Assembly: GCA_021292165.1 (NCBI GenBank) | Contig: CM037876.1 | Coordinates: 107,594,324-107,658,323, forward strand | Length of the DNA: 64,000 nucleotides | Reading direction: 5' to 3' | Source of the DNA: Shinisaurus crocodilurus | Taxonomy: Eukaryota; Chordata; Lepidosauria; Squamata; Shinisauridae | Shown here: positions 23,901 to 38,400 of the stretch, piece after piece | Numbering within the stretch: the first letter of the stretch is position 1 | Layout: each line of letters begins with the position of its first letter | Made by a program: the position numbers and the translations under genes | Notes under the pieces: generated by a model | Told to the model about the DNA's origin: nothing | Seen by the model: the letters and a program-made list of their open reading frames with translations, nothing else | Database searches by the model: none

Positions 23901-26460
23901 TTTTAAAGGCAGGCTATTTCTTGCGGCTGCACCACCAAATTTCAGCAGATGATGATGATGATGATGATGATATGTTGTGTTGTTGTTGTTATTATTATTA
24001 TTATTTACAGTATTTGTATACCATACCATAGCTAAGTAGATTCTGGAGCAGTGAACAGTAAAAGACAAAAACAGGTAAAAGAAACAAAAACAATACATTG
24101 AAAACAAAGTAACAATTACAGTGGTGGTTGGAGAGCAGAGAAGGCTTCCCGGAACAAGGAGGTCTTCAGCAGGCGCTGAAAGCAGCACAATGTCGGAGCC
24201 TGCCTGACCTCCAGAGGCAGGGAGTTCCACAGAAATGGAGCCACCACACTGAAGGCTCTTCTCCTGGTGGACTCCAATCGGGCCATGAGGAACCACCAGG
24301 AGCATGCCATCCGATGACCTCCGTGACCGGGTAGGTTGGTATGTGCTCTCTCGGGTAACCTGGTCCCAAATTGTTTCAGCTTTGTACACAGATACATAAT
24401 AATAAACAGCATAGGTTAAAACATCTTGAGCAAGCTCAAATTCGATCCAGCAAAGGCTTGACAAAATAAAAAAAATCAATCAAATAAGGACATTGTCTAC
24501 TTTTGTTTGTTTCTGAAAATCAAATGTAGATTATTGTTATGTCCTACTCTATTTTTCTGTAAGCTATTTTGATTAAGAGGTGTCCTTGATGGCATTTTCT
24601 TTTTTTTCTTTTTTTTGTAGGCATCCTCTGTTTGGCCGTAATGTTCCTCTTTCCAGTGGATCTGGGTTTATTATGTCAGACGCAGGTTTAATTGTAACCA
24701 ATGCCCACGTAGTGTCCAGCAGCAGCACAGCGACTGGGCGGCAGCAGTTAAAAGTGCAGCTACAGAATGGTGATACATATGAAGCAACAATCAAAGACAT
24801 TGATAAGAAATCTGACATAGCAACAATAAAGATTAATCCACAGGTAAGTAGAGAAAGGATTACTGTGATGCGCTGGCGCTGCATGTGTGGCTGTCCCTGA
24901 AAAGTGTTTGGAATTTATAGCTGGTGCAAAATGTAGTGGTTAGACTTTGAGTGTGCTTTGAAGACCCCATTACACCAGTCTTGGAACAACTTCACTGGCT
25001 TTCAGTTTGTTTCCAGACACAATTCAAGGTGCTGGTTTTGACTGACAACACCCTAAATGGTTTGAGGTCAGGATATCTGAATGACTGTCTCCTTCCATAT
25101 GTACCCAATTTGTGATCATTATCAGAGGCTCTGTAATATGTCCTCAGGACAGGGACTTTCCAGTAGTAGCACCCCAATTTTGGAACTCTTTCCCATGCAA
25201 AGTGAGATTGGCTTCTTATTTGGTTTTAGATGGACAGTGAAGTCTGTTCACTTTTGTCAGGCTTTTAAGTCTGTATAATGTTTTGTTGCTCTTCCATTTT
25301 TATTAATGCCTTTCTCAAATTTTATTATATAGAGTTTTGTGTGTGGTGTTTGCTCCTGTGTTCCTTGTGTTTTAGAGACAATTTAATTATATTTTTATTA
25401 TACATTACCCCAGGCATCTGCTAAGTACAGAATGCAATTTATAAGTTTAATAAATAAATAAAAAGAAGTGCACTCAATATTTGCCAAATACTGATTGCAT
25501 TTAAACCAATACATCTGGTCTTTTAAATCTCTATTATTTATTTATTTTTCATTTCATTTCATTTCTATACTGCCCAATTGCTGAAGCTCTCTGGGTGGTT
25601 TACAACAATTATAAAACACAATAAAATACAATATAAAAATACAAACAATAAAAACATTGAAAAAAATCTTCACTAGGCATTTTAAAAACAATTTTAAAAT
25701 TACTTAAATAGCTAAGACAAGATTATAAAAAGATGGATCAATGAGGGGCCATTCTACCCAGTGATGGGGAGAAGAAGGCCAACTTGTCCAGGGGTCCTTT
25801 TCTTCCCTGGAAATCTGTATCTCCCAATTCACGTGACCCGTGTCCCCAAATGGGGAGGATTGCCCACCATTTGCGAATCACTGCCTTCATGTCGAGGGAG
25901 TGGGGACAGCTGCTAGTGTTTATTGGTGAGGAAGACAACCTGTACACCAGGGGTGCAGAACCAGTGGCCTGCCAGGCACCCCAACCCATCCCATAGAGCC
26001 TCCAGGTATTCCTCCAGGGAGTGGGGCTCAGGCTTCATTTTCTTGAGGCATCAATCCATCCATTTGAATTTAAAAAAAATAAATTAAATTAAACTTATAC
26101 TTGAAATGAACCAACATTTCCCCCCCCCCCCCAGATTTCAAATAGGTAATTTTTCTGACCTTTATTTATTTGATTTGTACCCCGCCTTTCTACAAGAAAA
26201 TGGCACTCAAGGCTACTTACAACCATAGCTAACCGAGTGGGTCCTCTCCAGTAAGAGTAAGTTACTCACTCTGACATGCAAGCTCTTTAGGTTATATAGG
26301 GCCTGGTGGACAGGGCCTGGTCCTTGGGGGGCCAACTTACTGAGTGTTCAGTCAGGTGACAGGGCCGGCACTGCAGCCTTGAAAAGCAGAGTTCAGTGTA
26401 CAAGGAGGTAGGAGCCTCGCTGTTGGAAGCCCTGGCTTGACACAGACAGACGGACGGACA

Positions 26461-26496
<36 letters not shown>

Positions 26497-29400
26497 AGCT
26501 TGCCTTAAGTGATGGGGACTTTGTCCAAAGTCACCCTGTGAGCTTCATGGTTGGGAAAAACGTGACTCTAAATCTCTCACACGCCAACCCAACTGCGTTT
26601 GTGACATTTACTTCTTTCGATCACAGGAATATCCTTTCCAGCCTGATCCTACTTCTGATAATGTCATTAAATGTTTCCTGTGAACGTGATGGTTTGATTT
26701 GCTCTGATATAATCTGGGTTTTTATCTTTCAGAAAACATTGCCTGCCCTGTCAATGGGCCAGTCTGGCGATCTGAGACCTGGGGAATTTGTTGTGGCCAT
26801 TGGGAGCCCCTTCGCCTTACAGAACACAGTGACAACAGGTATTGTCAGTACAGCACAACGTGATGGCAAGGAGCTTGGCTTGAAGGATTCTGATATGGAT
26901 TACATTCAGACTGATGCTATTATCAACGTAAGTAAATGCTCTGTGACTTCAGTAAATCTCAAAAAGAATGAAGTACCTGAGTTGGTCATTTTCTGTCAGT
27001 CCATCCATAAAATCATTAATAATGGAAATACTGTGAAGTATCACAGTTGACAGTTTCTCCAGTTTGCAGCGGCCCGGCGCATCCTGCCATGGTTCAACAC
27101 TTCTTTTGATTGCTTCAGAGAAACTGTTTGAAAGCAGTCTAAATAATAAAATAATGAGGACTACTTGGGTTTAGTGGAATGTTTCCTATTTACTGTGTGG
27201 AATCCATGCTCAAACATTTCTCCTTGTGTTTTTTTTTGTTTTTGTTTTTAAAGCTTGTAGAACTTGGTGCATTGTTATCCATTAGCACATCATTTTGAAG
27301 GGTCAGTTTCGATTCTTGCCCAATCCCCCATTCTCTAATTGGGCTACTACTGTGACCCATTCACTGACCACTACCAGAAGCAGTGCTGTTCTCTGGGTTT
27401 CTGTAAGGACCAAGAATCATTGCCTAGCATCCCTCAAAGGTGCTGAAAGGAATGCTGTATTAGGCAATCTCTCCCTTTGAAGGAGATTACAACAGAGACT
27501 GCGGCTCTGTGGATTTGATTGAGTTGTATTGCCTTCTCTGGTTGCTCCTTTTCTCCACTGCCTGCTGTCGTTGCCTCATCCTGTGTGTGGTGGGGTCTCC
27601 TACCAAAACATTTCTTGGAAGAGTGGAGAAAGGCAGGCAACTCTGTCGTGTGCTCCGCTCCCTGATCATCCCAGTGACACACCCTGGGACGGGCAGGAGA
27701 GGGAGGGTGGGAGGACAGAGGGCAACTTAATGGTTATCCACTTCAGCTACTTCTGTCTTTATCTAGTGTGACAAAAAGTTGAAGTGGCTAGATATGGAAG
27801 GCACTGACATCTGACTAGTGACAAAATATGGCTTGACTTTCCTACAACTTTCAGTCTGATCCTTAAGAAAATAAGGGTGCGATCCTATGCACGTTTAGAC
27901 AGAAAAAAATCCTGCAACCCCAGCATACCCCAGCCAGCATCCCAGTTGCAGGAAGGACTTCTTTCTCTCTCTAAATATACATAGGATTGTACCCCAAGTC
28001 AGTGAAGTGAACACACTGGATCTCTTTGTGAGGCACAGAACATGAAATGGCTGTTTAATCAAATAAATATATTTGCAGTATGATTTTCACGTTGTGAAAT
28101 GAGCTTTAACATTTTCTGGTATTGTTTTACAGTATGGAAACTCAGGAGGACCTTTGGTAAACTTGGTAAGAGCTCCTTACGTTAACAGAGCCTAATTACA
28201 CTTATCTGTTCGCATAATGTGGTGGAATAGTTGTTTTAAAAAGGGGGAAATCAGAAGTAGTTACCAAAATTGTTGTCTTTATATCCTCAGTCTGGCCAAA
28301 TCCAGCAACTGTTGTGTATCTATCAAAGTGAGAACAGATGTTTTCAGATGTCACAAAATCAGAGCCTATGTTTATCGTTCTTTCCTATGCCATGAAAACA
28401 GGAGTGTGAGGAGGGCAGGTCCGTGGAAACGGTGATGATATCTAGCTCTGACTCTCCTAGTCCAAACAAGTTCCTATACTCTTCATCTTCAGGTCTGTCC
28501 TGAATGGCTGCAGCTTTCCATGGTCTCCAGATGAAAGAGGTCATTCCCAGCCCTGCTTTTCTTTAACCAAAGATGCCAGAAACCCTATACATGCAAAGCA
28601 TGCGTTCCATTCCATCACTGAGCTATGGGAGATGCCTTGGGTTTATTTTGTGATATCTGAAAATGCTGTAGAAGCCTGACCCTCTGGTGCACTGGGCAAG
28701 GCAAGTGGATAGGATCAGGTGCAAAGGTCAATGCATCAGTACAGCATCAGAAGTAGGGATGGAGGGATCTCTTTTGCTTTTTGTAACGTTCTCATTTTTT
28801 CAAGCACAAGTATGTTCCATCCATCCCATTTCCACATCAGTTTGTGATGTTTTTTAAAAGTCTGCATGAAAATTCATACACATTTTCATATGCACAAAAA
28901 ATATACCGTACACATTTCCCCCTCATTTATGCATTTTGCGAACATTTTCCCTAATATGCGCAGTTTCAAAGCTAGGAAAGAGACCTTGCAGTCCTCTGCC
29001 CCTGTCCAGTGAGAGAGATCCAAATGTGGAAACACATCTTTCTTCATGGATCTCCTCTGCTGTGAGTCTCAGCACATTCTGCAAGAGGAAAACCCTCCCA
29101 GCCAACACCCCAGTGTGCGCATCGGTGGCATTTGCATTATGCTTGCTCTGCAGTCAAGGCACACGTCCCCACCCGCCCCCACCCCAAACCACCTCGCAGA
29201 TTATCAGCACTGTCAGAATTGACAGTATTGACAATTTGCAGTATGTATGTAAGAGTGGGGGAAGAGTTGGTGTCCCACAAGCATAAGATTGGGGCCACAT
29301 ACCTAAGACTGAGGCAAATATGCAACTCACCCCAAAAAGAAAATAATAAAATTTGCTCTTTGCACCCAGTGCCATGGCAGAATTAGAATTATCAGAAAAG

Positions 29401-32400
29401 TCTAAGAAAATAGGAGATTTACCCTCATCAAGCCATTTGTTTTGAGCACAGCTTTGTCTGTGAGCGAATCCCTGGGACTGGGAGATGCCGTTTGCTGAAA
29501 GAGATGGTCTATCTGCACTTGGGCCGAGAAGGTGGAGCTGCAAGCCAGCTAGCCAACTAAAGACGTCTGTAGCCTCAGGTGACTGGGGAGGAGTGGGCCC
29601 TCTTAGGACTGCTCAGGCCCTGTGTGTTATATGGTCAGTTCTGATCATCTTTGCATTCTCCATGTTCAGCAGCAGATGCTAGATGTTTGGGATAGTTGAC
29701 ATGCGAGGGCTGTTGTTGGCCGTGTTGCCTTCATGCGCTGCTGGTGAGCTCCTCAAAGGTGGGCCAGCTAGACCAGTGTACTCCAACCTCAGGTCCCCAG
29801 ATGTTTTTGGCCTATAACTCCCAGCATGCCCTAGCCAGCGTAGCTGGCTGGGGCATGCTGGGAGTTGTAGGCCAAAAACATCTGGGGGCCCAAGGTTGGA
29901 GAACACTGAGCTAGACCTTTGTTATCCTCTGATGATATGTGTACAGTAGATGTTAACATTGTATAATTGCATAGGCTGATGAGGGCATTCTCCTCCTCAC
30001 ACCATTAGTACCATACGAGGGGAGTCTGTGTGTGTATGTGGGGGGACAGGACACACCAGCTAGCTCCGCCCCTCCCCTCTCATTCCGCACCACCCTCCTC
30101 ATCCCTGCCTTCCCCCTCATCGTATAAGATTAGGAGCAGCTGAATAGGCTAATCTCTGATGCATTCAAGGACTTCTCATTGGCTTCAGCCGCTTGCACGT
30201 GCAGAGCTGCCCTTTCCATTGAGGTGAATAGGAAAACACATTGACATGAATTCTGCATGTGCAACAGGACATCGGTTCCCCCTGCATATCGAGTGTATTT
30301 CTGGTAGCGCGTCATCATAATCATCTGTTCAAGCACAAGCTGTCTGTTACGAATGCATTTCTTTTTAAAGGCAAACCCTTTTAAAATAAGCGAAACTTGT
30401 GTTCATGTCTTCTTTCCACAGGACGGAGAAGTGATTGGCATCAATACTTTAAAGGTTACTGCAGGAATTTCCTTTGCTATTCCTTCTGATCGCATTGCTC
30501 AGTTCCTCTCAGAGAATTATGAGAAACAAAGTAAAGGTAAAATTTGTAAGCAATAGTAAAGGTAAAATTTGTAAGCAATGCTGGGAGTTGTAGGCCAAAA
30601 ACATCTGGGGGCCCAAGGTTGGAGAACACTGAGCTAGACCTTTGTTATCCTCTGATTTGGCTAGAGAAGGATGCTTTATATCTGATTCTGTGCAGCTACA
30701 AATGTTTTTCAAGAGTGATGCCCTACATCACCTGGACAGTGTTCCAGTCTCGTATGTGCATGGCAGCATGATAATAACCTAGAGTAGAAGTTCTCAGACT
30801 TTCTACCCCCAGGGCCCACTTGGGAGAGCTGAGAATGACTGAGGCCCACCAGTCACAAAATGGCGGCAGACTGAGGTGGAGTTTGGCATAATCAGGTTGG
30901 CAATTATTGATATCATTTTGTAATGATATAGAATCCCTCTTTGGAAATTGCTAACTTCTTTGCCACAGTTACTTCCTTGTAGCAGGGAGTTCCATAATTC
31001 AGCTTTCAATTAAGTAGAGATTGGCTCTGGAGGTATCATTATTCAGCCTCCCCATTTCAGGCAGAATTTGCTGATCCAGAGGCTTCGAGGAGGACATCTT
31101 AATTTATATTGTTTTTCTCCACCCCTGTTATGGCGCCAGGAGCGGGAATGGCTTTTCCTCCTGGCTGACTCCTTCTTTACAGGGGTTCCCCAAGAAAGCA
31201 ATTTCTGATAGGCTGCACCAGTCAGGATAATCCCCTGACACACTCTAGTCTGTCCAGCTGCTTGGGGAGTTTCTGAGCCCTATTGCCAGGGACCCCTCCC
31301 TTCAGCCCAGCCCGAGGAAAAGACAGCAAGAAAGGTGCTTTGGAATTTCCTTCCCAAAGCCCAGAAACAGAACTTAACAAAACCCTTTTTTAAAATCCTG
31401 AAAACACAAGCATTAGCTTTGTAACCATGTGGTCTCTCACATAGGGAAGAGTTTAGTGAGAAATCCCTTTTAAAATAGCACACGTCCAAATATAACATGG
31501 GAGTTTATTTATGAAAAAGGGAAAAACCAAAGGGAAGGCTACAATCACACACATACACAGAATTCCAAATAAATTAAAAAAGTCAGTCTCACTATTTAGT
31601 CACATTACCTACTTGAGTAGAGTCTTGGGTCTCAGAGCATATGCAGAGTTCACTGCAGAGGAGATGGTCTGAGAGAGACCATGTTGGCTTCCAGTTAAAT
31701 AGTATATGGAAAGGTCTAGAATCCTTCTTTTTATGGGAATCTCAGCTCAGTAAAAGCCAGCCCTTTAGCAGAGACTGATGGTTGTTTTATCCAATAACAA
31801 GTTAGCCTCCATCTCTGCTGTCAGTGGTCTAGCCAGCAACTCGTAAAATTATGTAGTGGCGAAATCCATCTTCTTAATGCCTGTAAACTTACATATCAAA
31901 AGTCCAAGGTGGTTGGAACCAGTCAGCCTATTTTAAAAAAGAAAGATTAAGGGTTTGGTTGTATTTTGGATGACCAAAAAGAGAGAGAGAGAGAGATAAG
32001 GCTAGATAAACCTATTCGGGTTGCCCAGCAGGGTACCAACTGACCAGATGCTCTAGGAGGTAGTGTTGAGCTACCTCAGTATAAAGGGGTTTGTCACAAC
32101 CCCCCCCCCCACACCTCTCAAGGTATTCTTACTCATCTGTCATTTCTTCGCTTTTCACAGTTACCTTATAACCTATCCACCCACACTGCCAGTTTCTTTC
32201 ATCTCTCCCTCCTCCTGCTTTTACATTCACTTCCTCCTATAACAGCTTCCTGCTCTTATGCCTTTCTTCTTTATTCTCAGTTTTTTTAAATGGTTATTAT
32301 TATTAAAAAATAACCATTACCCTTGCTCTCTAACCAACTCTTGCTCCTGCACCAGTCTCTGCCGTGTGCAGCCATGGCATAGGGCGGTCAAGCAAAGAGG

Positions 32401-35400
32401 CACTGGGCAGTCTACAGCACTGAGACCGACTGGTGGGTCCCAGCCCACAGGTTGAGAAACACTGACTTAGAGCATAATCTCTTACTCTAAAGAAGGGGGC
32501 CCCAACCTCTTTGGACCCGTGGGCACATTTGGGAATTTGAGGAACTGCTGTGGACACCACCACAAAATGGCTCCCATGGAGGATGTAGCTAGTTACAAAA
32601 TGGCTGCCGTGGGTGCCTGGCTAGTCAAACGTGAGCTAAGGAGGTATGGGGGGAGAGAAATAGTGAGGCTAGAGGCTGGGAGGGAAGGGGAAATAGCACT
32701 GCAAAGGGGTAAACTGGAGAGAAAGAACAAGGCTAGAGGCTAGAAAGGGATAGCAAGAAGACTGCCCTAACATTTTACAAGGTTTTTCTTTTAAAAAATT
32801 GATTTTGAAGGGGGCAGGGAGCAGAGAGGTTTGTGGGCACTGTTGGAGGTTCCCATGGGCGCCATAGCACTTGCGGGCGCCATGTTGGGGACCATTGCTC
32901 TAAAGTATTTTAAACCTTTTATTCTAGAGAATTTTTACTCTAGAGTAGGTAGGGTCCTCAGTTAGGATCAGGACCTGGGAGGGTAGGGGGGCTTTTAAAA
33001 TCCAGATCAGGGGCCCTGAACCTACTCTAGAGTAAAACAAACAAACAAACAAAGAAGTAGCTGCTAGACACAGGTTTAAAGCAATGACTGTTTTGGCCCT
33101 GCCTGTGTCAAAAGAGCAGTGAGTAGTTTGGGAAGAGTCAGGAAGGAAGGGAGCGCACCCACTGCTAAGTGTTCACTGCAGGCGGCTTGGGCTGCAGCTA
33201 TTCTCTCCGGGGATCTAATGGGGATAGCAGATTTGCTGCCATGCAGGAATGCCTCTTGGCCTCCACTTACATTCCAATTGCATATTCGGGAATAAAGCAA
33301 AGGTTACAAAAATGCCCTTGATCTTATCCAAAGGAACCCAAACCTGGATAGTGCTTCCCCTGAAAATGTTTACCACTCAGGAAAAGGGGGGAATATAGAG
33401 ACTGTAATTGTATATTATCAAGATCAAGTATTGTATTGATCTTGTAACTGATTCGCTGCTTTCCTGCCCAATTCCTTTCTCACTCCATTTCAAGTGCTCT
33501 TTGATAAAAATACACTTTAATGTTACCAACTCCCCTCACCAAAGAAGCTGGTTGCATCTTCTGTCGGTACAGTGTTCAGATGTTTTTGGCCTACAACTCC
33601 CAGCATGCCGCAGCTATGCTGGCTGGGGCATGCTGGGAGTTGTAGGCCAAAAATATCTGGGGACCCAAGGTCAGAGAACACTGTCGGTAGAATGATTTGG
33701 CAGGCTATGCAAGTGATTAACATGATCTATCTCAGCCCCAGCATCATTTAAGGACAACGGGTGCTGGTGCTTCCTCTTCAGCCTGTGCTCAGTATAACCG
33801 TACCCACACAAAGAGGGTGGCACCACTCCGGTGCAGTGGGGAATGAGCCTCGGTCCCATTCCTTCCTCATGCGGGGCTCCCACTAGGTTTTGTCTTCATC
33901 CCTTTAGTGGAGATTATCAGTGGATTTGATTTCTCTATCGTGCAGTATCGATGTCTTGCCTAAGAACTCTTTATCTCATCTTGAACTGGTGACACACTTT
34001 CTGGCAGCCACCACAAACAAAGTTGTCTTTGGCGCTAACTGGATACCAAAACAAAATTCTTTGGACTTTTTTGTTAGGCCGTTTGTGAAAATAAAAAACA
34101 ATTCGAACTGAAATCGTTTTAAAATATAATAATGCTAAAAGCATAAACGTAGCCTCCGGGTGCGGGTCCAGATACCATACATTCCTTCTTGAGATGGACA
34201 GGGAACACTTTTGAAGGGGCTGTCAAAATAGCGGGGAGAGGCAGGGGGGGCGGGGAAATGAACTGCTGCCTCAGTACCCCCAACCCATAATAATTTGCTT
34301 CTGCATGCAGTTTTTACCTTTGGGGAAATATAACAGGCAGAGGATACTTTCAAGGCCATTAAGAGAAGAAGGAGCCATTGTTCTGTGATTACATGAGCGC
34401 CAGCCAGGTGGAGTCACACACTTCCATTCACAGACGTCATAATGTTGGTGAGCATGATGATTGGGGGTGATTATGTGAAACATCTCCATGTTAGCGCCTC
34501 ACTTCCTTGGCGGTTCCAGGGTTGCTGGTGTGGAACTGTTTCACGTGAGTAGCCCCAATTGCATGTTACATTGTTCACAAATGTCCAGGTCATAGTGCTC
34601 TACGTAGTGCTCGTGTAATGTGTGAGAAACAATTAAGGGTGTTTTAAGAAATGAAGCAGCATCTTTTGGGGCATATGGAAGCCATAATGTTTACGGGCAG
34701 CATAACACGTGACGGGGGCTAATCACCTGAACCATCTACAGCAGCCTCCAAAGCAGTGGGATATAATGTGGAGCTGTTTCACACGATCAGTTATTTACAA
34801 AAGTTACAGTTTCCATTTGAAAGCAGTGCCAGGCCTTTTCCAGCTGCCAGCGCCCTCCTTCCCCCCCCCCCCCCCCCGTTTCAGTACTGTTCGCAGGGGA
34901 GGCTGTACTGCGTGAGCCGGGCCTCAGCCTGTGCTTGCCTCCAGTCCAGAGCGTTTGACTAGATGAGGAATGAAATTATTCCCCCTTATATATTGTGCTT
35001 CTGTTGCCGGCTGCTCAGCACTTCTGGGAATGAAAGCCAAAAGTGTTTTCGTACAACAGAACAGGGACTGAATCGACTCCTTCCTCACCCTTACTCTGAG
35101 TTTAGGGCTTACTTCGCCAGCTCAAGCTGACCTGGGAGGGTAAGAAATGGATCACACAGAAATCAAATGAATGTCAAAGGAGTTAATGTGCTCTTCCATA
35201 GCAAGATTGTTAGGGTGCTTGTAGTAACTGGATCTCTCCCACTGCTATGGCCTTTCAGCAAATTGTTGGCGTGCTGGGCGTTACTGTGGCAAACCCTGTA
35301 CTGGTTGCCACTAGTCCAAACAGTGAGTAGGATCAGCACCGCGGGAGGAAGCAGCATTGGGCCAAAACAGTAGTGGTGGCTTCTCCAGGGCAGGAGTTGT

Positions 35401-38400
35401 GCCTGATTTGCTTCTGACTTTGGGGCTACCGCTGCTTCTGGAAACTTCCAAAATGGTCACTCAGCCACACAGGCACCTTTCCTTTCTGGTTTTGTTCTTG
35501 CAGCAGGTGTGCTGTAGGCCTCATGTGAATATTTTTATTTGTTTAACCAGTCCCTTATGAAGTCATCATAGTGAGAATGCTTCTGGGCCTGTATGAACTA
35601 ATATACTGAATTAGTCTGCTGATGGACCATCAGTGTAACAGACTGGCTAAGGCTGCAGTCCCGTACACACTTACCTAGGAGTGAGTCCCATTGAAATGCA
35701 GGATTGTGCTGTAAGTCAGGGTTTTAGTTTTTAATGTGCCTCACTAGAGGGGTGTGAAGCACCTGCCCAGATTCTTGGCCTGTGAGCCTTTGCTTTTCAA
35801 GGCTCCTTCTCCCTGCCTAGGCATGATCCTTTCTCCACGTGTGAAATTGACTATTCCAGTATATATGAACAACTTACTACGTGGTAAGTCACTGAGAGCA
35901 TTTTATACCTTTCATATTATTCCTGATATTTCTTCTCTGCATTCTGTCCTGGCTGTCTTTTTTCTTCTTCTTTTCGTCACATGATCATATAGCAGCAAGT
36001 GCTCATTCAAGCTGCCAGACCAATCGCTCTGACTGGAGAGTGCTTATCCACAGAGTGGACACATCATAATGAGCCGTTTCTCCCGCTTCTCCTGTGCTGT
36101 TGCTGAACCAAGGCGAGTCCATCCTCACCTTGTAAGCAGTGGAACTTGAGGGCAATGAAGTGCTAGAACTGTGAGTTGAAGCCCAGATTCCGTGCTGAGC
36201 CAGCCAGCAAAACTGTCAGTATAAATTGTTGCTGGGATTTTTTCTTGCTCATGTTTCAATATCTGGCTGTGATAATGGATTATATTCAAAGTGTGGCAGT
36301 AAATATGAAATTAAATTAAAGCATTTTTAAATGCTTATGTAATTCCTGATATTATTCCAGCCAACTCCGGAAAAAAAACTCAAGCTCCAGCTGCAGAAGT
36401 AATTACTCTCCCTATCTGGGGTACATTTTAATAAAGGAAGAAAATAGAATGTGCATATGGTTATAACTCCAGATTATAGAACAATGGTTTGGGAAAGGAC
36501 CAAAAGGCCACCATCTCCCTCCCTGTCCTCACCTGCTAAACAGCTAGATTTTAACCTTTTTGAAAGGGTTAAAGGGTTGTTGGATCAGTGAGGGGAACTG
36601 TGCACCCAATACCCATTTATCCATACAGGTCCCCATCCAGCAGTATGTATGAGTGTGGAGGCCTGTTGCACAGTGCCCTATGCTAGATCAGGGCAAGAGC
36701 CTTCTTTAGGGTATCCTTTGGAGCATGTGACGTCCCCACTTCATCTAACAGTCCTTCTCCACTAATGATGGCAACCCCTGATGTTGCAGAAGGATGGGGG
36801 GGAAATCAAGAGCTTGTGAAGAAAAATCCTTTTCTAGTACTTCACAAGTGGTGGATCAGAACAGAAAATGGTGTTTTTTTTTAAAAAAAAAAAAAAAAGG
36901 AGGGGGGAAAGCCTCTATTAATTATCCATCTTCGACTCTTGTTGCCTCAAATGTTCCAGGGAGACTAATGCATAATTTTGTTTCCCTAGTGGACAGAAAG
37001 CCTGCTTTTGATTTCAGCCAAAACATGCTTCAGAGTCAGACGCAACATGGGAAATAATTAGAAGCAACTTCCTGCGCCAGTGCAACATTAAAATCAACCA
37101 ATTAAAATGAAATAAACATAACCTGCTGTTAAAGAACCATACACATAATAACCATCTTGACACACAAATGCCAACTCATATTTTTTTTAGTACAACATGG
37201 TACTTTTGGAAAATATTTAGCCTTAATATTTGGCATGTATTAAAGGGAAGGAAATTCCGCAGGTAGCTAAGGGGCATGTTCACTAAACACTTGATGCACA
37301 TATGATAAAATCAGGAGGGCACCTGCTAGTCTTTGGGTCAAATCAGATAAGACATTGGAGATGTATAGATGGATATCCTGTCTCCTTAAGTTTATTTTAA
37401 AAGCATCTACAAGTCCCCAAAATTGGACTGAGAACAAGGAAAGGGGGTAAACCCTTTCTTCCACATGCCATTTTTCCAGTGTAACATCCCCAACTCCCCA
37501 GCAGCTATTTGTACTGGTGGGACTTCGGGGACTTCCAAACGAAGGGCTCCTAGTGCTAGCAATTAGAAGGCACTGTGTGTGTGGCTATTCTGTCTTTTTC
37601 TCCGTAACTTTTTTTTTTCACCCGATAAGAAATTAGACAGAAGAAGCAGTGGGAAAACACGGAAAGGTTATGCGTGGAAGTCCTTTTTGTCTGGACACCT
37701 TGTAAAATACAGTACCACAAATGAGACAGGGCGATGGCACGACAGAAGCCTACGCTGGAAACACCCTTACGCTAGGGAAAGGGCATGGCGACAGTCGTGT
37801 AGTGGTACATTTTGAAGTGCAGGCAGGGTTTCCTCTCCAAAGCCACGCCCCCCGAGGAGAGTCCAAAAATCCATGCAGCTGTGTTGATCCATATCAACAA
37901 ACCAGTTCTTGCAGTTTTCAACTCCACCAGAATTAGGTCTTTTCTAAAGCTGATGGGTCTGAAAGAATCACCCATTCAAGACGAAGCCATCAGAAAATAC
38001 TTCACTTTAAAGCAGGGGACAATATATTGTTGCTGGGAAAATTCATTTCCGCCCAGTTGCTGTGAGGATTGCTGCTAAGCTCAGAGAGAACAGGGAGGTC
38101 TGAGGGGTGGGGGTGGCAGATGATGTCAGTGCCCCTGCTAATAAAAAAAGTGCCGATGCCGTGTCCCCCTGAGCCCTGGCTCCGCTACATCACTGCGTGG
38201 GGGTGGGAAGGATTAATGCTCCCCTCAGCACTGTCTTCTAATTTGTGGGGCACTGCAGGTCTTTTAAAACAAAGTTAAAGCAACAGGAGAATTGGTCACA
38301 TTGCATCAGCATCTCCCAGGGTTGCAACTTGCAAAAAATCGCGATTTTTTGCAAAAAATAAAAAAAGCTGATTTTTTTTATTTAAATCAATGATTTTTTT

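Larger units (their letters stand above)
22120..24620 (+). other. HTRA3: HTRA3 intron 2
   Basis: GT-AG intron of 2.5 kb. It holds a tRNA-derived SINE with an expanded CTC tract, a short L2-like tail (23536-23620, minus) and an L2 3' fragment (minus), listed separately. 22120-23125 shows no repeat I can name. Confidence 0.9.
24844..26732 (+). other. HTRA3: HTRA3 intron 3
   Basis: GT-AG intron of 1.9 kb. It begins with an L2 3' fragment (plus), then an L2-type tail in reverse (25545-25740), then a degraded SINE with a CA repeat. Confidence 0.9.
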
